A stretch of DNA of 64,000 bases from Microvirga sp. (GTDB taxonomy: Bacteria; Pseudomonadota; Alphaproteobacteria; Rhizobiales; Beijerinckiaceae), in the NCBI GenBank assembly GCA_029266525.1, contig JAQSWQ010000016.1:1-64000 (forward strand). The letters are read 5' to 3'. This document shows, in pieces, positions 48,743 through 57,230 of the stretch. A program made the position numbers and the translations under genes. The notes below the pieces were generated by a model. The model saw nothing but the letters and a program-made list of their open reading frames with translations. It had not been told where the DNA came from and did not search any database. The stretch's first letter is position 1; each line of letters starts with the position of its first letter.

Positions 48743-48855
48743 GCGAGTCGTGGCGCGGGCTCGGGATCTCCCGCTTACCTAATCGAGCCTAGCATAGCCG
48801 CAAGCGGCGCCCCACCGCCACCGCCGGCGAGGCATGGGCCGGCCGGACCGGCGGG

Positions 48856-49314
48856 CTACTCGGGCACGAACCACAGCGTCATCTGGTAGTCGATGGTGAG
48901 CTCCTCGCCGGGTTCGATGTCGCGCAGAGCGACGAGGTCGATCATGAGCGCGTCGATGTGGCGGATGAACTCGCAATTCGGTTGATAGGAGTGGTTCAAC
49001 AGGCTCGTGTAGCCGAGCGCGATCGCGGCGCGGCCCTCGTGCTTGTAGAGGTCCTCCTCGACCGTGCCGCGTTCCCACATGAAGACGTAGGTGAAGACCA
49101 CGGTCGCGTCGGTCGCGATTCGGTGCTCCGGCGGAATCACCAGCACCGGCGAGCGTTCGACCAAGGTGCCGGCCGCGATGCGCTCGTCCGCGAAGACTCC
49201 CCGGCCGCGTGGCGGGGCATGGCCGATGCGGAGCGCCGCGCGTTGGCCGCTGTGCAGCTCGAGCGGCGGCACGCTGCCGGGGAGGCCGGCCTCGATCTCG
49301 GCTTTGAACGCCAT
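48856..49314 (-). CDS. SET domain protein
   Basis: A 152-residue protein made almost entirely of a SET domain, the lysine methyltransferase fold. SAM- and substrate-site motifs are GRGVFADERIAAGTLVERSP, LNHSYQPNCEFIR and DIEPGEELTIDY. The post-SET cysteines of eukaryotic enzymes are absent. The target in bacteria is unknown; ribosomal or nucleoid proteins are possible. I took the ATG at 49314 because the domain follows directly, although the frame stays open to 49686; the ribosome site (GGGGA) is modest. A strong hairpin lies 30 bases upstream. Transfer from eukaryotes in the past is often suggested for such genes but is not shown here. Confidence 0.83.
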   Translation of the reverse strand: MAFKAEIEAGLPGSVPPLELHSGQRAALRIGHAPPRGRGVFADERIAAGTLVERSPVLVIPPEHRIATDATVVFTYVFMWERGTVEEDLYKHEGRAAIALGYTSLLNHSYQPNCEFIRHIDALMIDLVALRDIEPGEELTIDYQMTLWFVPE

Positions 49315-49343
49315 GGAAGGATCCCCGGGCCTTCTCGAAACGA

Positions 49344-49376
49344 CTGCGCCTCCCGCCGGTACGGCGGAAGGCGCAG
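49344..49376. other. Strong imperfect hairpin between SET and YkgJ-type genes
   Basis: CTGCGCCT pairs with AGGCGCAG (49344-49351 and 49369-49376). After one C/A mismatch, CCGCC pairs with GGCGG (49353-49357 and 49363-49367) around the loop GGTAC. The total is 13 base pairs. It lacks a T-tract on either side, so it is more likely an RNA leader structure, transcript barrier or protein site than an intrinsic terminator. Confidence 0.5.
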
Positions 49377-49400
49377 AGGAGACCAGAAGGAGACAACGCC

Positions 49401-49517
49401 ATGCGAAACGCTGCGTTAACGCAAGAGCGCGAGGCAAGTTGCACGCGTCCGCGCTTTTCGCCCGGCTTTGACGGGAGCGCCTGTGGATCGGGAACCGTCG
49501 GGCGCGGGCTTGCTTGA
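49401..49517 (+). CDS. Possible 38-residue small ORF
   Basis: An ATG at 49401 follows a near-perfect ribosome site AGAAGGAGA at good spacing. It opens 38 codons (MRNAALTQEREASCTRPRFS to RGLA) ending TGA at 49515-49517, 65 bases before the YkgJ-type gene. The peptide has no recognisable motif. It could be a leader peptide for the downstream gene, or chance. The strong ribosome site is the only support. Confidence 0.3.
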   Translation: MRNAALTQEREASCTRPRFSPGFDGSACGSGTVGRGLA

Positions 49518-49582
49518 GCGAATGTCGGGGAGCCGCTAGGGCAAGGGCTCGCCCGGTCGGGCGGGCGCGGGACTTGAGCTTC

Positions 49583-50083
49583 ATGAGTGATTTTCTTCCG
49601 ACAGCCCCTGTCGAGCTTCCGCCGGTGCCGGCCGAGCCCGCGCCGGTTGCGCCGAAGCCGACGATCAAGGACAGCCAGCCTCGCATCCGCTTCGACTGCT
49701 CGAAATGCCCGGCCTTCTGCTGCTCGGTCTATGAGCGCGTGCAGACGAACCGGCGCGACGTGGCGCGGCTCGCGCGCCATTTCGGCATCACCTACGAGCA
49801 GGCCGAGCGGCGCTACACCCGGATTCGCGAGGGCGAGCGGGTCCTGAAGCGGGTGCCGGACAAGATCCTCGACGAGTGCTGCATGTTCCTCGACCAGGAG
49901 ACGCGGCGTTGCACCATCTATCACGCCCGTCCCGGCACCTGCCGGGCCTATCCCGAGACTACGCGCTGCGCCTATTACGACCTCATGCAGTTCGAGCGCC
50001 GCCAGCAGGGCGACGACACCGTGGTGCCGGTCGTGCGCATCACCTTCCAGAATTGGAGGAAGCCGAACGGGAGCGGCGGCTAA
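49583..50083 (+). CDS. YkgJ-family cysteine cluster protein
   Basis: A 166-residue protein of the YkgJ/CxxCxxCC family, which binds zinc or an iron-sulfur cluster. The cysteine motifs are FDCSKCPAFCCSVYE and ECCMFLDQETRRCTIYHARP followed by TCRAYP. A Pro-rich N-terminal tail (about residues 5-30) precedes the domain. The start at 49583 was chosen because the upstream part of the frame (from a TTG at 49514) is Arg-rich and unconserved; no strong ribosome site is present. Function is unknown across the family. It converges on the SIR2-like gene with a four-base overlap. Confidence 0.82.
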   Translation: MSDFLPTAPVELPPVPAEPAPVAPKPTIKDSQPRIRFDCSKCPAFCCSVYERVQTNRRDVARLARHFGITYEQAERRYTRIREGERVLKRVPDKILDECCMFLDQETRRCTIYHARPGTCRAYPETTRCAYYDLMQFERRQQGDDTVVPVVRITFQNWRKPNGSGG

Positions 50084-50895
50084 TCCTCGCTCGCAACCGC
50101 CGCCGTGAGCTTCTCGAGAAAAACCTCGAGCGCCTCCTCGGGCTTGCAGTCCGGCTCGGTCAGCACGCGGAGCCCCCATTGCTCGAGCACGGCCTCGTCG
50201 ATCGGGTTCGGACGCAGCATGAAGACGTAGGATTGGGGTCTGTCCTTCTCGTAGCCGGAGGCCTCCCAGGTCTTCCAGAGCCGGTGCAGCAGGAAACGGA
50301 TGTTGAGGTCGGACAGGCTGTAGCCGATAAACAGGATAGTGCGGCCGAGCGCGTCGGCGCGGAACTTGATGTCGAGCGGCGACTCGAAGGAGAGCCGGTC
50401 GAGGTAGTCGGTCTCGGCGATGACGATCGAGGAGTCGTCGTCGAAGTCGCCGTGGAGCTTGACGATCTGCGTCACGCCCTCGCGCGCCAGCGCCACGTCT
50501 TTCGCCGTGACGATCTTGACGAAATCCTTGCCGTGCAGCGCGAAGGCGGTCTCGAGGTTGCGGTCGAAATTGGTCGTGTAGACGATCGGGAAATCGAGCT
50601 CGACGATCAGCTCGTGCACGCGCGCTTTCCTCAGCTTGTCTTCGGGAATGCTCCAGTTGCGGTCCATCCAGCTGCGCAAGGGGCCGATCGAGCCCTGCTT
50701 GAGGCGGTAGTATTCGGCGAGCGTGAAGTAGTTGATGTTCGGGTCGATCGAGAGCTTGCGGTCGAACCCGAGCTCCTCGGCCATGTGCTCGATCAGGGTC
50801 GACCACGACGGCAGGCCGACCGTCATCGACACGCCGGCGCCGGCGAACAGGATCGCCTGGCGCTCGCGGATCGTCCTCACGAGATCGTCGCCCAT
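50080..50895 (-). CDS. SIR2-like (SIR2_2) NAD-binding protein
   Basis: A 271-residue stand-alone SIR2-like protein. The NAD-binding loop is ILFAGAGVSMTVGLPSW (GAGVS at 19-23). The Asn-Asp type motif is VYTTNFDRNLE (107-111), the catalytic-type His148 is in IVKLHGDFDD, and FIGYSLSDLNIRFLL completes the Rossmann fold. There is no zinc ribbon, so it is not a classical deacetylase. This subgroup includes NAD-hydrolysing effectors of anti-phage systems (ThsA, DSR, SIR2-HerA) and solitary proteins of unknown role. No helicase, Argonaute or STALD/TIR partner is adjacent. A divergent NUDIX gene starts 104 bases away. Confidence 0.85.
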   Translation of the reverse strand: MGDDLVRTIRERQAILFAGAGVSMTVGLPSWSTLIEHMAEELGFDRKLSIDPNINYFTLAEYYRLKQGSIGPLRSWMDRNWSIPEDKLRKARVHELIVELDFPIVYTTNFDRNLETAFALHGKDFVKIVTAKDVALAREGVTQIVKLHGDFDDDSSIVIAETDYLDRLSFESPLDIKFRADALGRTILFIGYSLSDLNIRFLLHRLWKTWEASGYEKDRPQSYVFMLRPNPIDEAVLEQWGLRVLTEPDCKPEEALEVFLEKLTAAVASED

Positions 50896-50999
50896 CGGCT
50901 AGGAGAGTTCCATCGGCGTCCGCAAGCGTAACCGTGAGCCCGGCGGGCGGGTTCCGGCCCTCTCGCGTTGTAGACGAGCGTCATCGGAAGGAGACCAGC

Positions 51000-51596
51000 G
51001 TGGCAGGCCACCGCATCCTCGGCGTCGAGACCCTGCATGAGGGCTGGGGCAAGCTCCTGCTTCTTCGCATCGAGCTGCCGGACGGCCATGTGCTCAAGCG
51101 CGAAGTCGAGGATCACGGCGCGGCCGTTGCCGTGCTGCCCTATGATCCCGAGCGACGGCTTGCGGTGCTGGTGCGCCAGTTCCGCGCGCCGGTGTTTCAT
51201 GCCGCCGGCAAGGCGGACGTGCTCGAGGCGCCGGCCGGCATGCTCGACGAGGACGATCCCGAGATGTGCGCGCGGCGCGAAGCCGGAGAGGAAGTCGGCC
51301 TGACGCTCCGCGATCTCGAGCCCGTCGGCGCAGTGTGGACGATGCCGGGCGTCTCGACCGAGCACATGCACCTTTTTCTGGCGCCGTACGCTGCGGCAGA
51401 CCGCACCGGTGAAGGCGGCGGCCTCGCCGAGGAGCACGAGAACATCACCGCCGTCGAAATGCCGCTCGCGCAGCTCGTGGAAATGGCGGAGGGCGGCACG
51501 CTCGACGACCTGAAGACGCTCGCCCTTGTTCAGGCGCTGCGGCTGCGCCGGCCCGAGCTGTTCGCGGAGGGATCGAAAGCCGCGCGCGAGAGTTAG
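51000..51596 (+). CDS. NUDIX hydrolase, ADP-ribose pyrophosphatase-like
   Basis: A 198-residue NUDIX protein of the NudF/NudK group (ADP-ribose or nucleotide-sugar pyrophosphatase). The Nudix box lies at residues 80-101, ending ARREAGEEVGL; the first Glu of the consensus is Asp here. The opening region GWGKLLLLRIELPDGHVLKR and VWTMPGVSTEHMHLFLAPY are typical of the ADP-ribose group. The GTG start at 51000 has a ribosome site AAGGAG eight bases before; the frame extends upstream without support. It is divergent from the SIR2-like gene and 32 bases upstream of the Mfd-like gene. Confidence 0.85.
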   Translation: MAGHRILGVETLHEGWGKLLLLRIELPDGHVLKREVEDHGAAVAVLPYDPERRLAVLVRQFRAPVFHAAGKADVLEAPAGMLDEDDPEMCARREAGEEVGLTLRDLEPVGAVWTMPGVSTEHMHLFLAPYAAADRTGEGGGLAEEHENITAVEMPLAQLVEMAEGGTLDDLKTLALVQALRLRRPELFAEGSKAARES

Positions 51597-51628
51597 CTCA
51601 CCGCCTCGCAACCGATCCGATCGAGCTC

Positions 51629-54600
51629 GTGAAAGTCAAGACCGCGCCGCGCCGGAAGGCGCCGGTCCATTCCCGCCGCGCGCCTGCGGCAAAGGCCCGG
51701 CGCCGAGCGCGTGACCTTGAGAGCGCGGCGACGCTCGGCGGCCAAGCGCTCCAGCTGCTGGCGCTCGCCGAGAAGGCCGGCGCGAGCGGCTTGATTCACG
51801 TCGCCTCGAGCGAAAGGCGGGCCGAGCGCCTCGCCGGTCTGCTGCGTGGGCTCGCGCCGAAGCTCAATGTGCTGATGCTGCCCCCTTGGGACTGCCTGCC
51901 CTACGACCACGCTCCGCCGTCGCGCGAGGCCATGGGGCGTCGCATGGGCGTGCTCCGCCAACTGGCGGAAGCGCCGGAGCATGCGGTGCTGATCACGACC
52001 GCGGACGCGCTCCTTCAGCGCGTGCCCCCGCGCGAAATCTGCCGCGACGCGGCCGTGAGCCTCAGGATCGGCGAGCGGTTCTCGGCCGAAGCCCTGCGTC
52101 AATCGCTCGGCGGACTCGGCTATGTCGCCGACGAGCGGGTCGACGAGCCCGGCGAGATGGCTTTCCACGGCCAGGTCGCCGACGTCTTCCCGGCCGGCGC
52201 CGAGGCGCCGGTGCGCATCGCGCATGACGGCGAGACCGTCGCGGCGATCGAGCGCTACGATGCCGCCACCCAACTGACCGCCGATTCCCTTGACGCCGTG
52301 ACCTTCGATGCCGCCTCCGAGGCGGTACGCGGCGAGGACGACGAAAGCGCGCCCTCGCCCGGTATGGAGCACTGGCTGGCTGAGTTTCACAAAGGGCTGG
52401 ACACTATCTTCGATTATCGCCCGGGCGCGACGCTCGTCCTCGAGCCCGGAGTGGCAGAGCGTTGCCGCTCGGCCCAAGAGCAGGTCGCGGATGCCTATGA
52501 GGCGCGGCTGAGCTTTCGCGCCGAGGCACGGCGCGAGGGTGCACGGCCGCCGTTGGCGCCAGAGCGGCTCTACCTGACCGAGGCCGAGTGGCAGACGCGG
52601 ATCGCCGAGCACCCGACGATCGAGCTGCGCAAGCCGTCCGGCGAGAATGCCGGCGTGGTGCCGCGCTTCGCGATGGAGGTCAAGCCGCAGCGGGCCTTCG
52701 CGGCGTTTCTGCGCCGGTGCCTCGATGACGGCCGCCGCGTCGTGCTCGTGGGCGGCGATCCGCAGGCCCTGAAGCAGCTCGCGCGACGCGCAGAGCAGGC
52801 GGCGCGCGAAACGCCGATCGCGGCTGACGATTGGACATCGGTCGTGAAAGCGCGGGAAGGCGCGATCCTGACCCTCGCGCTCGATCTCGACCGCGGCTTC
52901 GTCGACCAGGAGGCGAATGCGGTCGTGATTGCGGCGACCGACCTCGTCGGTGGCGGCTTTGCGCCGGCGCGGGCAGGTCCGGTCAGCCCCGACGCCGCCT
53001 TGATGACCGCGCCGGAGTTCCGCATCGGCGACGTGGTCATCCACCTCGATTACGGTCTCGGTCTCCTCGCCGGCCTGGAGAGCATCCCTGCCGGAGACGG
53101 CGCCTTGTCGGAAGCGGTTCGGCTTGCCTTCAAGGACGAAGACAAGCTCCTCGTGCCGGTCGAAGAGATGCATCGGATCTGGCGCTATGGAGCCGATAGC
53201 GAGAGGGTCACGCTCGATCGCCTCGACGGCGATGCTTGGCAGAAACGCCGCGTTCGCGTCGAGGAGGAGATCGCGGAGGCGGCGCGCGGGCTGATCGAGC
53301 AGGCGAAGGCACGCACCGCCGCGCCGGGCTCGAAGCTGTCATGGCCTGTGCGCGACTACGAGCGTTTCGCGAGCCGCTTCCCCTTCGCCGAGACCCCGGA
53401 CCAAGCGCGCGCGATCGCCGAGGTGCTCGCCGATCTCGCGTTCCGGCGCGCCATGAATCGGCTCGTCTGCGGCGACGTCGGTTACGGAAAGACCGAGGTC
53501 GCGTTGCGCGCGGCGGCCGCCGCGGCGCTTGCCGGCAAGCAGGTCGCGATCCTCGCGCCGACGACCGTGCTCGTGCGCCAGCACGTCCAGACCTTCACCC
53601 GGCGCTTCCGCGGCATCGGCATCGAAATCGCGCATCTCTCGCGGCTGGTGACGCCGGCCGAAGCAAGACGCGTCAGGGCCGGCCTCGCCGATGATTCGAT
53701 CCGCCTCGTCATCGGCACGCATGCGCTGCTCGCGAAGGGCGTGGCGTTCAAGGACCTCGGGCTCGTGGTCATCGACGAGGAGCAGCGCTTCGGCACCGCG
53801 CATAAGCGCAAGATCCAGGACCTCGCCAGAGGCCTGCATTTGCTGACGCTCACCGCGACGCCGATCCCGCGCACCCTCCAGGGCGCGCTGGCCGGGCTCG
53901 TCGATTTGAGTCTCATCACGACGCCGCCGGCGCGGCGCCGGCCGATCCGCACCTTCGTCAGGCGCTTCGACTCGGCGATGGTGCGCCAGGCGCTGACGCG
54001 CGAGGCGCGTCGTGGCGGCCAGAGCTTCTTGGTCTGCCCGCGCATCGAGGACATCGAGCCGATGGCGGCGCGCCTGCGCGCGCTCGCGCCTGAGCTCGAG
54101 CTGATCGTCGCGCACGGCAAGATGCCGGTCGAGGACGTGGACGAGAGCATGGTGCGCTTCGCCGACGGCCACGGCGACGTGCTGCTCGCGACGAACATCA
54201 TCGAGAACGGGCTCGACGTGCCGCGCGCCAACACCATGCTGGTCTGGCGCGCCGACCGCTTCGGCTTGGCGCAGCTCCATCAGCTTCGCGGGCGCGTGGG
54301 GCGCGGCCGCGTGCGCGGCGTCACTTATCTCATCACCGATCCCGAGCAGAAGATCGCGCCCGCGACCGAGAAGCGTCTGAAGATGCTCGAGACCCTCGAC
54401 CGGCTCGGCGCCGGCTTCGCAATCAGCGCGCGCGACCTCGACCAGCGCGGCGCCGGCGACCTTCTCGGTGACGAGCAGGCCGGGCACGTGAAGCTCATCG
54501 GCCCGGCGCTCTACCGCCACCTCCTTGACCGCGCGATGCGGCTCGCCCGCGGCGACGCGCAGGGGGACGATTGGTCTCCGGAGCTCAATATCGCCATCGC

Positions 54601-55069
54601 CGGCCGCATTCCGGAAGCCTACGTTGCGGAACCCGAGGCGCGCATCAACCTCTATGCGCGGCTTGCCCGCGCCGAGAGCGCTGAAGCGGTGGCAGTGCTC
54701 GGCGAGGAGATCGAGGATCGGTTCGGCGAGCCGCCGGAGGAGGTTGCGCGGTTGCTCGAGGTCGCGCGGCTGCGGCAGCTCTGCCGGGCCGAGGGCGTCG
54801 CCCGCATCGACGCCGGGCCGAAGGCGATCGCGCTGGCCTTCCGCAGCGGGCGGGCGCCCGTCGGAATAGAGATCGAGCCGGCGCTTCACTGGCGCGACGG
54901 CCGCCTCATCCTGGACGAGCCGACGGAGAGCGCCGGCGAGCGGCTCGGGCGCGCGATCGGGCTTCTGGAGCGCCTGTCCGGAGGTCCCTACGAAAACGAC
55001 CGGATCGCGAACCCCTCGAGGGCTCGCGCCGGCCGTGATCGGAAACCCGTTCGATCTGAAGAGCGGTGA
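51629..55069 (+). CDS. mfd: Mfd-like transcription-repair coupling helicase, divergent
   Basis: An 1146-residue protein with Mfd architecture. It has a UvrB-like N-terminal part (about 25-350; PPWDCLPYDHAPPSREAMGR); a CarD-like RNA polymerase interaction domain (RIGDVVIHLDYGLGLLAGLE, about residue 465 onward); SF2 helicase motifs VCGDVGYGKTEVALRAAAA (about 613), VIDEEQRFGTAHKRK, LTATPIPRTLQGALAG and QLRGRVGRGRVRGVTYL; and a C-terminal TRCF domain. Known Mfd removes stalled RNA polymerase and recruits UvrA. Several positions differ from housekeeping Mfd (for example DLDQRGAGDLLGDEQAGHVK), so it may be a paralogue. The start is a GTG without a clear ribosome site. Confidence 0.85.
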   Translation: MKVKTAPRRKAPVHSRRAPAAKARRRARDLESAATLGGQALQLLALAEKAGASGLIHVASSERRAERLAGLLRGLAPKLNVLMLPPWDCLPYDHAPPSREAMGRRMGVLRQLAEAPEHAVLITTADALLQRVPPREICRDAAVSLRIGERFSAEALRQSLGGLGYVADERVDEPGEMAFHGQVADVFPAGAEAPVRIAHDGETVAAIERYDAATQLTADSLDAVTFDAASEAVRGEDDESAPSPGMEHWLAEFHKGLDTIFDYRPGATLVLEPGVAERCRSAQEQVADAYEARLSFRAEARREGARPPLAPERLYLTEAEWQTRIAEHPTIELRKPSGENAGVVPRFAMEVKPQRAFAAFLRRCLDDGRRVVLVGGDPQALKQLARRAEQAARETPIAADDWTSVVKAREGAILTLALDLDRGFVDQEANAVVIAATDLVGGGFAPARAGPVSPDAALMTAPEFRIGDVVIHLDYGLGLLAGLESIPAGDGALSEAVRLAFKDEDKLLVPVEEMHRIWRYGADSERVTLDRLDGDAWQKRRVRVEEEIAEAARGLIEQAKARTAAPGSKLSWPVRDYERFASRFPFAETPDQARAIAEVLADLAFRRAMNRLVCGDVGYGKTEVALRAAAAAALAGKQVAILAPTTVLVRQHVQTFTRRFRGIGIEIAHLSRLVTPAEARRVRAGLADDSIRLVIGTHALLAKGVAFKDLGLVVIDEEQRFGTAHKRKIQDLARGLHLLTLTATPIPRTLQGALAGLVDLSLITTPPARRRPIRTFVRRFDSAMVRQALTREARRGGQSFLVCPRIEDIEPMAARLRALAPELELIVAHGKMPVEDVDESMVRFADGHGDVLLATNIIENGLDVPRANTMLVWRADRFGLAQLHQLRGRVGRGRVRGVTYLITDPEQKIAPATEKRLKMLETLDRLGAGFAISARDLDQRGAGDLLGDEQAGHVKLIGPALYRHLLDRAMRLARGDAQGDDWSPELNIAIAGRIPEAYVAEPEARINLYARLARAESAEAVAVLGEEIEDRFGEPPEEVARLLEVARLRQLCRAEGVARIDAGPKAIALAFRSGRAPVGIEIEPALHWRDGRLILDEPTESAGERLGRAIGLLERLSGGPYENDRIANPSRARAGRDRKPVRSEER

Positions 55070-55072
55070 CGG

Positions 55073-55378
55073 TTACTTCAGGTGCTGGGCAAGGTGCTTG
55101 TTCATTTCGAACATCGTCACCTTCTTCTTGCCGAACACCTTCTGAAGCTTGTCGTCCGCGAGGATCTCGCGCTTGTTCTCCGGGTTCTGAAGCTTGTTCT
55201 TCTTGATGTAGTCCCACACCTTCTTCACGACCTCGGGGCGGGGGAGGGGGCTCGAGCCGACGATCGCGCCGAGTTCGCCCGAGGGCTGCAGCGGCTTCAT
55301 CAGCGCCGGGTTCGGAGCCCGCTTGGCACCGGACTTTCCGGCGCTCTTCGTTGCCTTGCCTGCCGATTTCTCTGCCAT
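55073..55378 (-). CDS. SWIB/MDM2 domain protein
   Basis: A 101-residue protein: a Lys/Ala-rich basic tail (1-25) followed by a SWIB domain (about 28-101; LMKPLQPSGELGAIVGSSPL, RPEVVKKVWDYIKKNKLQNP, NKREILADDKLQKVFGKKKV, MFEMNKHLAQHLK). In eukaryotes SWIB domains belong to chromatin remodellers. Bacterial single-domain versions, best known in chlamydiae and alphaproteobacteria, are thought to bind DNA or nucleoid, which fits the basic tail. The ribosome site GGAGGGG precedes the ATG. It converges on the mfd-like gene with three bases between stops. Confidence 0.92.
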   Translation of the reverse strand: MAEKSAGKATKSAGKSGAKRAPNPALMKPLQPSGELGAIVGSSPLPRPEVVKKVWDYIKKNKLQNPENKREILADDKLQKVFGKKKVTMFEMNKHLAQHLK

Positions 55379-55685
55379 GTTTTCCCCTCCGGGTATCGGG
55401 CTTCCGCGCCCCGACTCTCGGAAAATTCGGTCGAAGCCCTCGCACGAATAGCCCCGAAGCGCCCCGCGTCAAGGCGAAACCGCCCTAAGGGAAACGATCC
55501 GTTCGCCCTTGGCGAACCCTTTCCCCAGGAAATCGCGCCTGGAGGAACGCTAGCGCCACTGGCATTGTAGGAAGGCTTGTTGCAGCCGTGCAGGGTCTTC
55601 CTTGCGGCAATCGCGCCGGCTGCGGCTTCAATTTCGCCTCCCCGGCACTGACATAAGGGCTGGCACGCCGTCACGAGGTCGACCG
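55379..55685. other. Intergenic, 307 bases
   Basis: Divergent promoter region between the SWIB gene (leftward) and the VOC gene (rightward). I see no convincing -35/-10 pair, no sizeable repeat and no small gene; open frames crossing it are unconserved extensions of the flanking genes. Confidence 0.6.
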
Positions 55686-56204
55686 ATGAACGCACCGCTG
55701 AAGCCTCTCGCCGAGACGCCGCGCCCGATCGCGGCCGAGACCAAGATCGGCCACGTCCACCTCAAGGTCGCGGACATCGAGCGGGCGCTCGGCTTCTATT
55801 GCGGCGTGCTCGGCTTCACGCTGATGCAGCGCTACGGGCCCGACGCCGCCTTCATCTCGGCCGGCGGCTACCACCACCACATCGGGCTCAACACCTGGGA
55901 GAGTCGCGGCGGCAAGCCGCCGCCTCCCGGCGCGACCGGCTTGTTCCACATCGCGATCCTCTATCCGACCCGCGCGGGGCTGGCCGATGCGCTGCGCCGC
56001 CTCGTTCAGGCCGGTATAGGGCTTGACGGCGCGAGCGACCACGGCGTCTCCGAGGCGCTCTATCTGCGCGACCCGGACGAGAACGGCGTCGAGCTCTATT
56101 GGGATCGCCCGCAAGAGCACTGGCCGCGCGATGCCGAAGGCCGCCTCGCCATGGACACCCGGCGCCTCGACCTGCAGGATCTCCTGAGCGCGGCGGAGAT
56201 TTGA
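55686..56204 (+). CDS. VOC-family (glyoxalase/extradiol dioxygenase-like) protein
   Basis: A 172-residue protein of the vicinal oxygen chelate superfamily, similar to CatE-type catechol-2,3-dioxygenase relatives. Metal-ligand candidates are His in IGHVHLKVADIERALGFY, His in TGLFHIAILYPTRAGLADAL and Glu in DPDENGVELYWDRPQEHWP. The segment YHHHIGLNTWESRGGKPPPP is characteristic of this subgroup. The reaction is unknown; ring cleavage or a glyoxalase-type isomerisation are the usual options. The start at 55686 has a GAGG ribosome site. It stands 102 bases upstream of panE on the same strand. Confidence 0.85.
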   Translation: MNAPLKPLAETPRPIAAETKIGHVHLKVADIERALGFYCGVLGFTLMQRYGPDAAFISAGGYHHHIGLNTWESRGGKPPPPGATGLFHIAILYPTRAGLADALRRLVQAGIGLDGASDHGVSEALYLRDPDENGVELYWDRPQEHWPRDAEGRLAMDTRRLDLQDLLSAAEI

Positions 56205-56306
56205 TGCATTCCTCCCCTGGGAGGGAGGAGGCCGCATGACCTCGTAGCTCCTGCTTCCGCCGCCGCCCGTGCCCGTGTAAGCCACGGTCGAGCTTCGGAG
56301 GAGTGC

Positions 56307-57230
56307 ATGAAGATCGCGGTGATGGGGTCGGGCGGGGTCGGCGGCTATTTCGGGGCGCGGCTCGCGATGGGCGGCGCCGACGTGCATTTCGTTGCCCGGG
56401 GCGCGCATCTCGCCGCCATTCGCGAGAGCGGGATCGCGGTGGAGGGCGGGCCCGAGCCGATCCGCGTCGCCAAAGTGAACGCGAGCGAGAACCCCGCCGA
56501 GATCGGCGTCGCGGACCTTGTCATCTTCGCTGTGAAGCTCTGGGACACCGAGGATGCCCTGAAGCTCATCCGTCCGATGGTCGGACCGGACACCACGATC
56601 GTGTCGTTCCAGAACGGCGTGCTCAAGGACGAGTACCTCACCGCCGCCTATGACCCGAAGCACGTGATGGGCGGCGTCTCCTACGTCGCGACCACGATCG
56701 GCCGCCCCGGCGTGATCCGCCAGACCGGGCCGATGCAGCGCCTTGTCTTCGGCGAGTTCGACGGGAAGAGCTCGCGGCGCACTGAGGCCTTCTTGGCGGC
56801 GTGCAAGGCGGGCGGCATCAACGCCGAAATCAGCCCCGACATCCGCCGCGCCATCTGGGAGAAGTTCGTCTTCCTGAGCGCACTCGCCGGCGCCACCACG
56901 ACGATGCGCAAGACGCTCGGGCCAATCCGCGAGAACCGGCAGGCCCGGGCCTTCCTGCACGATCTCATGCGCGAGGCGGTGGCGGTCGGGCGCGCCGAGG
57001 GCGTGAGCCTGCCCGAGGATTACGCCGATCAGCGCATCGGCTTCGCCGATACGCTGCCTGCCGACATGACCTCCTCGATGCACCACGACCTCGAGCGCGG
57101 CAACCGGCTCGAGTCGCCGTGGCTTGCCGGCGCGGTCGTCGCGATCGGTAAGAAGCGCGGCGTGCCGACGCCGCTCAACCGCGCCGTCGCGGACATTCTG
57201 GCGCTGCACGCCAACGGCAGCTCCAAGTGA
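56307..57230 (+). CDS. panE: 2-dehydropantoate 2-reductase family protein
   Basis: A 307-residue NADPH-dependent ketopantoate reductase family member. The Rossmann opening is MKIAVMGSGGVGGYFGARLA. VSFQNGVLKDEYL, WEKFVFLSALAGATTT and TSSMHHDLERGNRLESPWLA match the family, including the catalytic Lys in WEKF and the Asn-rich cofactor contacts. PanE makes pantoate for coenzyme A, but many paralogues reduce other 2-oxo acids. Here the next gene, overlapping by four bases (GTGA), encodes a mandelate racemase-like enzyme, so a 2-hydroxyacid pathway is a reasonable alternative. The ribosome site GGAGGAG is strong. Confidence 0.87.
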   Translation: MKIAVMGSGGVGGYFGARLAMGGADVHFVARGAHLAAIRESGIAVEGGPEPIRVAKVNASENPAEIGVADLVIFAVKLWDTEDALKLIRPMVGPDTTIVSFQNGVLKDEYLTAAYDPKHVMGGVSYVATTIGRPGVIRQTGPMQRLVFGEFDGKSSRRTEAFLAACKAGGINAEISPDIRRAIWEKFVFLSALAGATTTMRKTLGPIRENRQARAFLHDLMREAVAVGRAEGVSLPEDYADQRIGFADTLPADMTSSMHHDLERGNRLESPWLAGAVVAIGKKRGVPTPLNRAVADILALHANGSSK

